Below, one piece after another: positions 14,150-21,336 of a DNA stretch of 24,102 nucleotides. Source of the DNA: DATFUL01 sp041499035 (lineage in GTDB: Bacteria > Patescibacteriota > Microgenomatia > UBA8517). The stretch spans positions 1-24,102 of the forward strand of contig JBGQJK010000014.1 of the NCBI GenBank assembly GCA_041499035.1, given 5' to 3'. Made by a program: the position numbers and the translations under genes. Below the pieces are notes generated by a model. The model searched no databases. It was not told where the DNA came from and was given only the letters and a program-made list of their open reading frames with translations. The first letter of the stretch is position 1. Every line of letters starts with the position of its first letter.

Positions 14150-14223
14150 GGCTGGGTAGCTCAGTCGGTAAGAGCGCGGCATTCATAACGCCGAGGTCGA
14201 GAGTCCGAGTCTCTCCCCAGCCA
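14150..14223 (+). tRNA. tRNA(CAU), second copy, Met type
   Basis: Acceptor GGCTGGG/CCCAGCC, D-arm GCTCAGTCGGTAAGAGC, anticodon stem CGGCA/CGCCG with loop TTCATAA (anticodon CAU), variable AGGTC, T-arm GAGAG-TCCGAGT-CTCTC, A73, no encoded CCA. It resembles elongator tRNA-Met in the acceptor and D-arm. Oddities: an A31-C39 mismatch at the end of the anticodon stem, and C in place of the near-universal U55 in the T-loop. It could be Met or Ile2; the sequence alone does not decide. A TAAAAT box (14133-14138) lies 11 bases upstream. Confidence 0.8.
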
Positions 14224-14228
14224 CAAAC

Positions 14229-14257
14229 TTGATTTTTGAGATTTTATTTGATATTAT
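14229..14257 (+). promoter_or_regulatory. Promoter of the T-box leader
   Basis: TTGATT (14229-14234), 17-base spacer, TATTAT (14252-14257). Start of transcription is predicted near 14264, at the foot of the first leader stem. Confidence 0.6.
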
Positions 14258-14262
14258 TTCAA

Positions 14263-14516
14263 CCAGTTTAATAAAAGCTTTGAACCGGAGGGATGGAACC
14301 GGTGAGCTGGGGTCTAAATAACCTACAGAGGCGAAACTGTAAAAAGCCAGCAACATTTGTCGCATAAGCGGAGAATGTCAGAAATAAGATTTTCTTATTT
14401 TGATTTTTCCCGGTTTGGCCGGGATTTTTCATTTTAAGGGGATAAGAATAGGGTGGCACCCCCGAGAGGGCCCTCGTAAGATCACTATTTTTTAGTGGTT
14501 TTGCAAGGGCTTTTTT
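14263..14516 (+). ncRNA. T-box riboswitch leader
   Basis: The antiterminator is textbook: AGGG (14450-14453), the 7-base bulge TGGCACC (14454-14460), CCC-GAGA-GGG (14461-14470), then CCCT (14471-14474) closing on AGGG. In T-box RNAs the bulge UGGN pairs with the NCCA end of uncharged tRNA; here N is C, predicting a tRNA with G73. The CCCT arm is also the 5' arm of a strong terminator (14470-14516). Upstream stems: CAGTTT/AAACTG (about 14265-14338), ACCGG/CCGGT around a 10-base loop containing UGG (14284-14303), an 8-bp AAATAAGA/TCTTATTT hairpin (about 14382-14400) and CCCGG/CCGGG (about 14409-14423). Stem I is not canonical and the specifier codon is not settled; UGG (Trp) is a candidate. A TrpRS gene lies 2.6 kb downstream on the same strand. 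Confidence 0.82.
14470..14516 (+). terminator. Intrinsic terminator of the T-box
   Basis: An 18-position stem with 17 pairs (GCCCT ... AGGGC at the base, CACTA/TAGTG near the top) around a T-rich loop, followed by six T. It competes with the antiterminator for CCCT at 14471-14474. Confidence 0.85.
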
Positions 14517-14606
14517 GTTGAAAAAACATGTCAAAAGATGGCGAACAATATTTAGGTTTAGGGAAAGGAGACCCCCGCTCTGAAAATGGGCAGGGGTTAG
14601 TTTGGC

Positions 14607-15614
14607 TTGGCCGAAGAACTTAAAGTTATTATGCCTGATTTTTCATCTCGCGAAGGTATCGCTAAGTTGAGGCAAATGGGTTATGCGATTTCCGAATTTT
14701 CCGGAACCGGATCCTTTGGATTTCATAGCACAGTGATGGATGAAGTCCGAAAGAAGGTCTTTATACCAAGGGTTGGTAGCGGAGTTTCCAGAGAAAATGT
14801 TCAAAACGTCTCTCGCCAGGTTGCAGACATCCTGGTTTCAAGCCCGGAGGGTTCTAATTTTGGACTTTATTCACCAAAACAAGAATATTCAAATTTGGCT
14901 AAGATTTTATTAGAGTCTACTTTATCTGGAATACCAGTAAAATTAGTTTGTCCAGTTTGTCCCGATTATCCTGAGAAAGGCTATGAAGTGGGTAGCGGAG
15001 TTGGAAGAACCGGATTGAGGCTACTTAATGCTCTACCAGGCCTCACTAGTATCTTTTCTAAGTACGGCGCAGAAGTTGCAGTAGATATTCATATTGCCGA
15101 TGTCGAAGTGTTCGACTCTTTCTTAGGCACTCGGCTAAACATCTCTCAGAATGAGTTTTTAAAAAGAACAGGAAAATCTATTGAATCAACAGCTAAAGAG
15201 ATCGGATTGAGAAATTTAGGTTTAAATGTGAGGGTTGGATCTATGCTTGAATATTTTAATAGTTTAGGGGTTAATTATCCCTTAAGTCAGTTAGAGTTTG
15301 CTAGAAGCATACTTTCTTCAACAAATAAAAAAGTTCAAACAACCCTTAACTCTTTAACTCAAGAGAGAGTCAAAAGAGGAGACTTTGATAGTTTGCATTT
15401 AAGTCAAGATAAATTTTTAGAGGCTGCAGCTTTTGAGTTGGCTGGATACTCTGTCTTAGGTGAAGCTGTTGGGGGAACATCAATAATTTGTTCGCCAGAT
15501 GCACAAAGTGCTGTTTCAGCTTACAATTTTCTTAAGGCAGACCCTTTAAAAGTGACTCCAACTTTTTTTATAAAACCGGAAAGGAAAAATAAACATGTCG
15601 ACCTATTTAACTGA
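14607..15614 (+). CDS. Unknown protein under T-box control
   Basis: A 335-residue soluble protein that I do not recognise. Visible segments: GIPVKLVCPVCPDYPEKGY (about residues 108-127) with a CxxC, YGAEVAVDIHIADVEVFDSFLG (about 154-175), and a C-terminal EAAAFELAGYSVLGEAVGGTSIICSPD (about 270-297). The combination of a strand ending CPVCPDY and a later GAxVxxxIxxADVEVFD hints at a Rossmann-like alpha/beta enzyme; a distant likeness to isonitrile-synthase-type sequences is too faint to name. The start is TTG 14607 (AGGGG 10 bases upstream, in-frame stop at 14598) or ATG 14631. It overlaps the NIF3-like gene by 20 bases. The base composition turns more AT-rich here than in the flanks. Control by a T-box implies a role tied to one amino acid: synthesis, salvage or tRNA-dependent use. 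Confidence 0.65.
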   Translation: MAEELKVIMPDFSSREGIAKLRQMGYAISEFSGTGSFGFHSTVMDEVRKKVFIPRVGSGVSRENVQNVSRQVADILVSSPEGSNFGLYSPKQEYSNLAKILLESTLSGIPVKLVCPVCPDYPEKGYEVGSGVGRTGLRLLNALPGLTSIFSKYGAEVAVDIHIADVEVFDSFLGTRLNISQNEFLKRTGKSIESTAKEIGLRNLGLNVRVGSMLEYFNSLGVNYPLSQLEFARSILSSTNKKVQTTLNSLTQERVKRGDFDSLHLSQDKFLEAAAFELAGYSVLGEAVGGTSIICSPDAQSAVSAYNFLKADPLKVTPTFFIKPERKNKHVDLFN

Positions 15615-16380
15615 AGTAATTAGCAGGATCGAGAAATTTGCGCCACCAAGTCTGGCTGAGTTTGACTATGCTGGATTACTATTGGGCGATAGGAATAAAA
15701 GAGTTAGGAAAGTGGGGTTAACCTTGGATTTTAGCTTACTGGCAATGAAAAAGGCGGTCGATTTGGGTTGCGATGCGCTAATAACCCACCATGGTCCTAA
15801 AAGTTTTAGCTTGCCGGTTCAAGGTAATATGGCAAAGAAAATTAATTTTGCCGTTAAAAATGATCTACCTGTTTATAGAGCCCATCTAAATTTGGATTTT
15901 TGTCCAGGTGGAATTATAGAAACTTTATGTGTGATTCTAGACATTCCTACAAAGGAAACAACTCTTGATTTCTACTCTCATAAAATCAGAAATGGCGTTA
16001 GACTTTCTACAAAAAAGATGACCTTGGACCGTGTTTTAGAAGGTGTCAAGAAATTAAACCCAGGGACAATTAGGCTGGCCGGTCCAAAACGTACGGTCTT
16101 TAATCGGATTGCGATAACTTCCGGAGCTGGTTTTTTTGAAGAATTTATGGGTCAGCTTAAAGGGATCGATCTTTATATTGCTGGAGAGTTTGAACAAGAA
16201 GCTGTAAAGGCTGCAGAAGATATGGGAATTACATTATTGGAGTTAACACACCATGCAAGTGAGGCTAGACCATTAGAACTTATGGCACCGCGATTAAGCC
16301 ATGTTTTAGGCGTTGATGTCGAGTTTATAGAAATTTCCGATTCGATTAGAAATGTAGATGTTATTGAAAAGCAAAAATGA
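15595..16380 (+). CDS. NIF3-like (DUF34) metal-binding protein
   Basis: A 261-residue protein of the NIF3/YbgI family, toroidal dimetal proteins that occur in nearly all organisms and whose substrate is not settled (sometimes labelled GTP cyclohydrolase 1 type 2). Metal-ligand motifs: DALITHHGP (H65, H66), YRAHLNLD (H97, D101), and near the C-terminus GEFEQEAVKAAE with LELTHHASE (H219, H220, E223). The order and spacing match the family, and the length equals the short single-domain form. It starts inside the unknown gene (20-base overlap) and its stop overlaps the ATG of the next gene (ATGA), so the three genes are made together. Such tight linkage with a T-box leader hints at an amino-acid-derived substrate, which is inference. 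Confidence 0.85.
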   Translation: MSTYLTEVISRIEKFAPPSLAEFDYAGLLLGDRNKRVRKVGLTLDFSLLAMKKAVDLGCDALITHHGPKSFSLPVQGNMAKKINFAVKNDLPVYRAHLNLDFCPGGIIETLCVILDIPTKETTLDFYSHKIRNGVRLSTKKMTLDRVLEGVKKLNPGTIRLAGPKRTVFNRIAITSGAGFFEEFMGQLKGIDLYIAGEFEQEAVKAAEDMGITLLELTHHASEARPLELMAPRLSHVLGVDVEFIEISDSIRNVDVIEKQK

Positions 16381-17114
16381 AAAAAGCCAGACAAATTTTA
16401 ATTACTGGAGGGCTACACGGAGATGAGTCAAGCGGAATAGCAATAGCTAGTCACTTCCTGAATAAAAGTGGAAATGTTCATGGATTGATCTGTAATATCG
16501 AAGCAGTTAAACAAGGAAAGAGATTGATTGAAACAGACATGAATGACAGTTTTGGTAAATATATACCGATGAGTTTGGAAGAAATAGCTGCTGAAAAAAT
16601 AGTAACTACAATTAGAAAGTTTAATTTGATTATAGATATACATAATACCCGAGCAGATGGGACGACATGTGCGATTGTTGTTAGAAAGCCAAACAAAAAA
16701 CACTTATTTCTGGCCAAATATTTCGGCTTTAACAAGATTGTGATTATGCCGCGAGGCCGGTCTCTAATAGGACTCAAACCGAGAAACGCCATCTCTTTAG
16801 AAATAGCTCATAATGCAATGAAAAACTTTTCAAATAGATATTTAATAGACAAAATTTTAGGGCTACGTAACATTACGGGCAAATACGAAAAAAGTAATTT
16901 AAAAATATTTGTTTTTGTAAATGAAGTTTTACCAAGCACGCTAAACAGATTGAGTTTAAGTAAAAATAGTTTTTTCAATTTTAAAAAATTGAGTAGAACA
17001 CAAGAATTAAAATTTGGTCTTAAAAGTTCAAGTTGCTATTATCCAATTTTTGTAAACACTAAAGAAGACGAAAAAATTGCTTTTACCTTAGTAAAACAAA
17101 TTGATGTAAAATAA
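16377..17114 (+). CDS. Aspartoacylase/succinylglutamate desuccinylase-like metallohydrolase
   Basis: A 245-residue protein of the AspA/AstE family (M14-like zinc carboxypeptidase fold), which removes acyl groups from N-acyl amino acids. Zinc ligands: H14 and E17 in GGLHGDESSG, and H89 in IIDIHNT. The catalytic Glu is E142 in SLEIAH. The substrate-binding motif, usually DLNRxF, is D54-M-N-D-S-F, so the arginine that holds the substrate carboxylate is replaced by D57; the substrate probably differs from that of classical aspartoacylase. AT content is high and Lys/Asn/Ile are common, unlike the flanking genes. It overlaps the NIF3-like gene by 4 bases and ends 27 bases before TrpRS. Zinc amidase activity is likely; the substrate is unknown. 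Confidence 0.75.
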   Translation: MKKARQILITGGLHGDESSGIAIASHFLNKSGNVHGLICNIEAVKQGKRLIETDMNDSFGKYIPMSLEEIAAEKIVTTIRKFNLIIDIHNTRADGTTCAIVVRKPNKKHLFLAKYFGFNKIVIMPRGRSLIGLKPRNAISLEIAHNAMKNFSNRYLIDKILGLRNITGKYEKSNLKIFVFVNEVLPSTLNRLSLSKNSFFNFKKLSRTQELKFGLKSSSCYYPIFVNTKEDEKIAFTLVKQIDVK

Positions 17115-17124
17115 GCAAAGCTCG
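17112..17124 (+). repeat. TAAGC hairpin repeat at a stop codon
   Basis: TAAGCAAAGCTCG. It begins with the stop codon of the upstream gene, as the copy at 1402 does. The hairpin is weaker than in other copies because GCTT has become GCTC. Confidence 0.45.
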
Positions 17125-17141
17125 AATATATCTAAAATAGA

Positions 17142-18602
17142 ATGAAAGACAAAATTGAGAAACTATTAAAAGACGCAGGAGTTAAGTTTGAATTTATTCC
17201 GCTTCCGGAGGAGCTGGCTCCAGATGTGCCAACGCATATGAAGTTTTATGGCGATACCTTGGAGCACGCCCTTGCAACAATGATCTACAAAACAGAAAAG
17301 GGCTTTGTAGCTGTTTCCAGGCGGGGCGACACAAAGGTGAACAGCAAGAAGCTTCGGGAAGCACTGGGTATAAAACGGCTTAGTTTAGCAAGTGTGGAGG
17401 AAATGGAGAAGTTGGATTTAGTGCCCGGCCTTGTCCCTCCGTTGGGGCACACAGTACCGCTTTATATGGATAAGAAGTTGTTGGACGTAAATTACTTTTA
17501 CGATGGAACAGGGCATAAATTGTTTGGTTTGAAGATGGGTATTAAAGATTTACTTAAAGTTAATAAAGCAATAATCGGGGACTATACAGAGTCAACTGCA
17601 AGTAATTCCAAATTAAGGATATTGACGGGTGACACACCCACAGGCAGGCTCCATATTGGCCACTACGTTGGCGCTTTGGAAAATAGAATCAAGCTTCAAA
17701 ACGTCTATGACACTTATATAATTTTAGCCAACGTACATGCTTACGCGAGCAATTTTAAAGAGCCGGACAAAATAAACGAGAGTGTTTACAACGTCTTCCT
17801 CGATAATTTGGCAGTTGGTCTTGACCCTAATGTGGCAACAATTTTCCTGGAATCCGGGGTTCCGGAAATTTTTGAGCTTTATACAATGTTTGTAAATATG
17901 GTTACCCACTCAAGAATAATCAGAAACCCTACGGTTAAGGATGAAATCAAATACAAAAAGCTTGACCCATCAGTTGGATTTATGATGTATCCAATTCTCC
18001 AAGCTGCTGATATTTTGGCTTTTAATGCAGATCTCGTTCCGGTTGGGGAAGATCAACTTCCCGTTCTTGAACAAACAAGAGAAATTGCAAGAACGTTCAA
18101 TAGTACTTATGGCGATACTTTTGTTGTTCCAGAAGCAAAGATGGGCCGTGTTGCTAGGTTGGTTGGAACTGACGGGACAATGAAGATGAGTAAAAGCGGG
18201 GGGAACGCAATTCTTTTATCCGATGACGAGAAAACTTTAAAACAAAAAGTGATGTCAATTTATACAGATCCTAATAGAATTCACTCAACCGATCCGGGGA
18301 AAGTTGAGGGCAACCCTGTTTTTATTTATCACGACACATTTAACCCAAACAAAGAAGAAGTAAAGGACTTAAAGGCTAGATATCTAAAGGGTAAAGTAGG
18401 CGACATTGAGGTTAAAGAAAAACTCTTTACGGCCCTAAACGTTTTTTTGAAACCGATTAGGGAAAAAAGGAAATATTATGAAGATAGGCCAAAAGAAGCT
18501 AAAGAAATATTGGTGGAAAGTACAAAAAGGGCAAGAAAAACCGCTCAGGAAGTAATGGAAAAAGTTAGAGAGAGAACAAAAATAGACGATTTGATTGAAT
18601 AG
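17142..18602 (+). CDS. trpS: Tryptophanyl-tRNA synthetase with N-terminal YbaK-like editing domain
   Basis: A 486-residue fusion. Residues 1-152 form a YbaK/ProX-type domain (KIEKLLKDAGVKFEFIPLPE, TMIYKTEKGFVAVSRRGDTKVNSKKLREALG, then GLVPPLGH), the fold that deacylates mischarged aminoacyl-tRNA. Residues 160-486 are a full class Ic TrpRS: GRLHIGHY (H171, H174), the DxxAY-type HAYAS, GEDQLPVLEQTREIARTFN, and KMSKS (348-352). Stand-alone TrpRS is about 330 residues, so the extra length equals the editing domain. TrpRS is not known to need editing in most bacteria. TATATC (17127-17132) 9 bases upstream may give its own promoter; read-through from the T-box operon is also possible. The next gene, 6 bases downstream, encodes an OB-fold tRNA-binding protein. 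Confidence 0.92.
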   Translation: MKDKIEKLLKDAGVKFEFIPLPEELAPDVPTHMKFYGDTLEHALATMIYKTEKGFVAVSRRGDTKVNSKKLREALGIKRLSLASVEEMEKLDLVPGLVPPLGHTVPLYMDKKLLDVNYFYDGTGHKLFGLKMGIKDLLKVNKAIIGDYTESTASNSKLRILTGDTPTGRLHIGHYVGALENRIKLQNVYDTYIILANVHAYASNFKEPDKINESVYNVFLDNLAVGLDPNVATIFLESGVPEIFELYTMFVNMVTHSRIIRNPTVKDEIKYKKLDPSVGFMMYPILQAADILAFNADLVPVGEDQLPVLEQTREIARTFNSTYGDTFVVPEAKMGRVARLVGTDGTMKMSKSGGNAILLSDDEKTLKQKVMSIYTDPNRIHSTDPGKVEGNPVFIYHDTFNPNKEEVKDLKARYLKGKVGDIEVKEKLFTALNVFLKPIREKRKYYEDRPKEAKEILVESTKRARKTAQEVMEKVRERTKIDDLIE

Positions 18603-18608
18603 CTTCGT

Positions 18609-18968
18609 ATGGATATGATCTCATTTGACGATTTTGCAAAACTAGATATCAGGATTGGGACTGTTACCAAGGCCGAGGTGCCTGAGTGGAGCCATTGGGT
18701 AATAAAACTCACCGTAGATTTTGGGGAGTTTGGCGATCGGACAATTTTTGCAGGTATGATGAAGTTCTATAAACCCGATGAATTTGAGGGTAAACAATTT
18801 CCGTTTGTACTCAACATAGCTCCTAAAAAGATCGGCCCTGCCGGTGATTTCTCTCAAGGCATGATGCTGGCCGCCGATAATGTCCTCGATAAGGAAAAAC
18901 CGGAGGAAGGTGTACCCATCCTTCTCAGGCTCCAGAAGAAAGTTCCCAATGGGACTAAAGTCCGCTAA
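18609..18968 (+). CDS. OB-fold tRNA-binding protein (CsaA/MetG C-terminal-like)
   Basis: A 119-residue single-domain protein. FDDFAKLDIRIGTVTKAEVPEWSHWVIKLTVDFGE is the start of the tRNA-binding OB-fold found at the C-terminus of MetRS, in Arc1p/EMAP-II and in CsaA. TIFAGMMKFYKPDEFEGKQFPFVLNIAPKKIG and SQGMMLAAD complete the signature. Such domains bind tRNA without sequence specificity and raise synthetase affinity. Being 6 bases after TrpRS, it may help that enzyme or MetRS in trans; this is inference. The start could be ATG 18609 or ATG 18615. The stop codon sits in the loop of a terminator-like hairpin. Confidence 0.88.
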   Translation: MDMISFDDFAKLDIRIGTVTKAEVPEWSHWVIKLTVDFGEFGDRTIFAGMMKFYKPDEFEGKQFPFVLNIAPKKIGPAGDFSQGMMLAADNVLDKEKPEEGVPILLRLQKKVPNGTKVR

Positions 18969-18980
18969 GCGGACAATTTT
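18960..18980 (+). terminator. Hairpin with the stop codon in its loop
   Basis: GTCCGC (18960-18965), loop TAA (the stop codon, 18966-18968), GCGGAC (18969-18974), then AATTTT. Six perfect GC-rich pairs and a short T-run make a plausible intrinsic terminator that overlaps the last two codons. Confidence 0.6.
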
Positions 18981-18986
18981 CATTTT

Positions 18987-19007
18987 CCAATTACCAATTT
19001 CCAATGA
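18987..19007 (+). repeat. Heptamer tandem repeat
   Basis: CCAATTA, CCAATTT, CCAATGA in direct succession (7-base period) in the intergenic region before ftsH. A second heptamer tract with a related pattern lies at 21796-21823. Confidence 0.55.
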
Positions 19008-19075
19008 ATTTTCGATTTATCAATTTTCAAGTTTTATGGCCCTTCAGCCATGTAGCTATGTGACCATTTTTGCTC

Positions 19076-19081
19076 TATAAT
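19076..19081 (+). promoter_or_regulatory. TATAAT -10 box of ftsH
   Basis: TATAAT ends 10 bases before ATG 19092; the predicted transcript has a leader of only a few bases and no Shine-Dalgarno site. Confidence 0.55.
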
Positions 19082-19091
19082 TGACGCTCGT

Positions 19092-20984
19092 ATGGATCCG
19101 ATGAACTTAATGAGACCTCGAACGGGCGATAAACCCCAAAAAGGCAAAAAGCAATTTCAGTTCAAACTAAAGCTAAATCTCTGGACAGTGGCTCTTGCTA
19201 TCCTTGCAGTGTTTTTCATAGTTCCTGTAATTATTGCAGGTGTACAAATGGCCGGAAGCGGCAATAACGTGGACGTTTCCGTGCTTCTTAACGACATTAA
19301 AGGCAATAAAGTCGATAAAATCCTGATTGAAAGCGACAAGCTGGTAGTTACTTACAAAGACGGGAGCACTAAGTTTTCCACAAAAGAAAGTGTTGAAGGC
19401 TTTAGCACGCTTCTCAAAGATTCGGGAATCGATCCTTCTACTGTTAAATTCTCGATAGCCGATCAATCACTTACCAAGACTTTAGGAGACGCTGCCGGAA
19501 TAATTCTACCCCTGGTTCTTATGGCCGGACTTTTTTATTACTTACTCCGCGCTCAAAATAAAGGCGCCCAGGATATATTTTCCTTCGGTAGGTCCCGGGC
19601 CAAGATTTTTGCCAAAGGTAAGCAAGATACAACCTTTAAAGATGTAGCCGGTGTCGATGAAGCCAAAAAAGAGTTGGAAGAGCTTGTAGACTTTCTTAAA
19701 TATCCGGCCAAATATAGGAAAATGGGGGCGCGTACCCCCAAAGGTGCTCTTTTGGTTGGACCGGCGGGTGTAGGTAAAACTTTGCTTGCCAAAGCAGTTG
19801 CGGGGGAAGCCGGGGTTCCGTTTTTTAGCATGGCGGGATCGGAATTTATGGAAATGCTGGTCGGAGTGGGAGCAAGCCGTGTCCGTGATCTTTTTGGACA
19901 GGCAAAAGCAGCAGCGCCTTCCATAATCTTCATCGACGAAATTGACGCAATAGGCAGGCAGCGCGGCCGGGGAATGATGGGCGGACATGACGAGCGCGAG
20001 CAAACCTTGAATCAAATACTGGTTGAGATGGACGGCTTTACACCGAATGATAACGTTGTGGTTCTGGCCGCAACAAATAGAGGAGACCTCTTGGACCCCG
20101 CGCTTCTTAGGCCGGGAAGGTTCGACAGGCGCGTAATGCTTGATATGCCGGATAAAGAAGGACGTTTAGCAATCCTACTCATCCACGCACGGGGCAAAAA
20201 ATTTGGCAAGAAAATTGATTGGGGGCGCGTTGCTGATAGGACTGTGGGATTCTCTGGCGCAGATTTGGAAAATATGCTCAACGAAGCTGCCATTGGAGCT
20301 GCCAGAAACGACAAAACAGAAATATCTATGGTTGATATTGAGGAATCTGCAACAAAAGTAAAGTTAGGCCCTGCCAAAAAACGACTTCAAAGTGATGAAG
20401 ATAAAAAAATTACGGCTTATCACGAGGCCGGACACGGCATTGTCACGCATTTTTTAAATAAAACCGACCCCGTTCATAGAATCTCCATTGTTGCCCGTGG
20501 CATGAGTTTGGGACATACCCTAATCCCGCCGGCAGCAGACAGGACTCACGAAACGCGTGGGCGTCTCTTGGAACAAATCACCGCGATGCTTGGAGGCCGT
20601 GCCGCGGAAGAAACAGTATTTAAAGAAATGACTTCAGGGGCCGCAAACGATATTGCCCAAGCCACGAAAGTTGCCAAAGCCATGGTGACCGAGTGGGGAA
20701 TGAGCGGTCTTGGCCCGATTAACCTGGGGGACGATAGCGGGATGGGAGATTTTGGACAGCTTGAGTGGTATGAAGGGGCAAAAAATTCCCCGTCTTTTAT
20801 GGAGAAGATTGACAGTGAAACCAAGCGCATTTTGGATACTTGCTATAAAGCTTCTATAAAGCTGATTAAAGAAAAGAGAAGGCTTTTAGACAAAGTTGCG
20901 GATGCTTTAATTGAAAAGGAAACTCTGGACAGGGACGATTTTGAAGAGATTGTGGGACATAAACCGGGCGACGGAAAGCTCTAG
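19092..20984 (+). CDS. ftsH: ATP-dependent membrane zinc protease FtsH
   Basis: A 630-residue membrane protease that unfolds and degrades membrane and short-lived soluble proteins. Membrane helices are at about residues 30-52 and 134-152, with an extracytoplasmic domain between them. AAA+ domain: Walker A GPAGVGKT (223-230), Walker B IIFIDEID with D282-E283, and the second region of homology ending in RPGRFDRR. Peptidase domain: HEAGH (H444, E445, H448) and the third zinc ligand D520 in AANDIAQATKVAKAMV. All key residues are present, so it should be active. Small differences from most FtsH proteins: Walker A is usually GPPGTGKT. It is transcribed alone, and its stop overlaps the stop of the opposite-strand gene in CTAG. 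Confidence 0.96.
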   Translation: MDPMNLMRPRTGDKPQKGKKQFQFKLKLNLWTVALAILAVFFIVPVIIAGVQMAGSGNNVDVSVLLNDIKGNKVDKILIESDKLVVTYKDGSTKFSTKESVEGFSTLLKDSGIDPSTVKFSIADQSLTKTLGDAAGIILPLVLMAGLFYYLLRAQNKGAQDIFSFGRSRAKIFAKGKQDTTFKDVAGVDEAKKELEELVDFLKYPAKYRKMGARTPKGALLVGPAGVGKTLLAKAVAGEAGVPFFSMAGSEFMEMLVGVGASRVRDLFGQAKAAAPSIIFIDEIDAIGRQRGRGMMGGHDEREQTLNQILVEMDGFTPNDNVVVLAATNRGDLLDPALLRPGRFDRRVMLDMPDKEGRLAILLIHARGKKFGKKIDWGRVADRTVGFSGADLENMLNEAAIGAARNDKTEISMVDIEESATKVKLGPAKKRLQSDEDKKITAYHEAGHGIVTHFLNKTDPVHRISIVARGMSLGHTLIPPAADRTHETRGRLLEQITAMLGGRAAEETVFKEMTSGAANDIAQATKVAKAMVTEWGMSGLGPINLGDDSGMGDFGQLEWYEGAKNSPSFMEKIDSETKRILDTCYKASIKLIKEKRRLLDKVADALIEKETLDRDDFEEIVGHKPGDGKL

Positions 20985-21283
20985 ACTCTCTCAAGACCAA
21001 TTCTTTCTACATCTACAAATCTTTCTATATCTACGAGTCTTTTTACAAGTGTCGTGGGTTGGCCTAGTTCCGTAGGCGGGACATAACCACTGTATTCAAC
21101 TTGGGTAGAAGTCCCGGCAAGGGGCATCGTATATTCGCCAAGTCTGTCGCCATTATGGTCCAGGACTCTGACAACTCCACTTTCATCTCCATACCAGTCT
21201 ATACTTATGTGATCACCAGTTATAACTCTTACAGGCGAACCTAATACAAGCTCAATTCCATTTACGATTATTTTTAACGACAT
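20981..21283 (-). CDS. Small unknown protein with repeated C-terminus
   Basis: A 100-residue protein with no recognised family. Residues 1-70 look like a compact beta-rich domain (MSLKIIVNGIELVLGSPV, then VRVLDHNGDRLGEYTMPLAG). The C-terminus LVKRLVDIERFVDVERIGLERV comes from an 18-base tandem duplication (21002-21019 and 21020-21037, 15 of 18 identical). TAAAAT on the minus strand (21295-21290) ends exactly 6 bases before the ATG, supporting a real leaderless gene. Its stop overlaps the ftsH stop. There is no signal peptide or membrane helix. Confidence 0.5.
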   Translation of the reverse strand: MSLKIIVNGIELVLGSPVRVITGDHISIDWYGDESGVVRVLDHNGDRLGEYTMPLAGTSTQVEYSGYVPPTELGQPTTLVKRLVDIERFVDVERIGLERV

Positions 21284-21289
21284 AAGATG

Positions 21290-21295
21290 ATTTTA
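21290..21295 (-). promoter_or_regulatory. TAAAAT -10 box of the small minus-strand gene
   Basis: TAAAAT on the minus strand with exactly 6 bases before the start codon at 21283. Confidence 0.5.
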
Positions 21296-21336
21296 CCTAT
21301 AGTAGTCCTAGTAGTCAAATTTTACATTTATTTCTG

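Noticed and set aside
14408..14430. Independent terminator CCCGG/CCGGG with a T-run inside the T-box leader
   Set aside because: Position fits an internal leader stem (stem III-like); a second terminator is possible but the main one at 14470-14516 explains the control.
14528..14623. A 31-codon reading frame (MSKDGEQYLGLGKGDPR...) between the T-box terminator and the unknown gene
   Set aside because: No Shine-Dalgarno site or -10 box, overlaps the next gene's start, and composition gives no coding signal; a leader peptide is possible but unsupported.
19542..20015. Long minus-strand reading frames inside ftsH, and similar ones inside the reductases
   Set aside because: They are shadows of strongly supported plus-strand genes, with no family motifs of their own.
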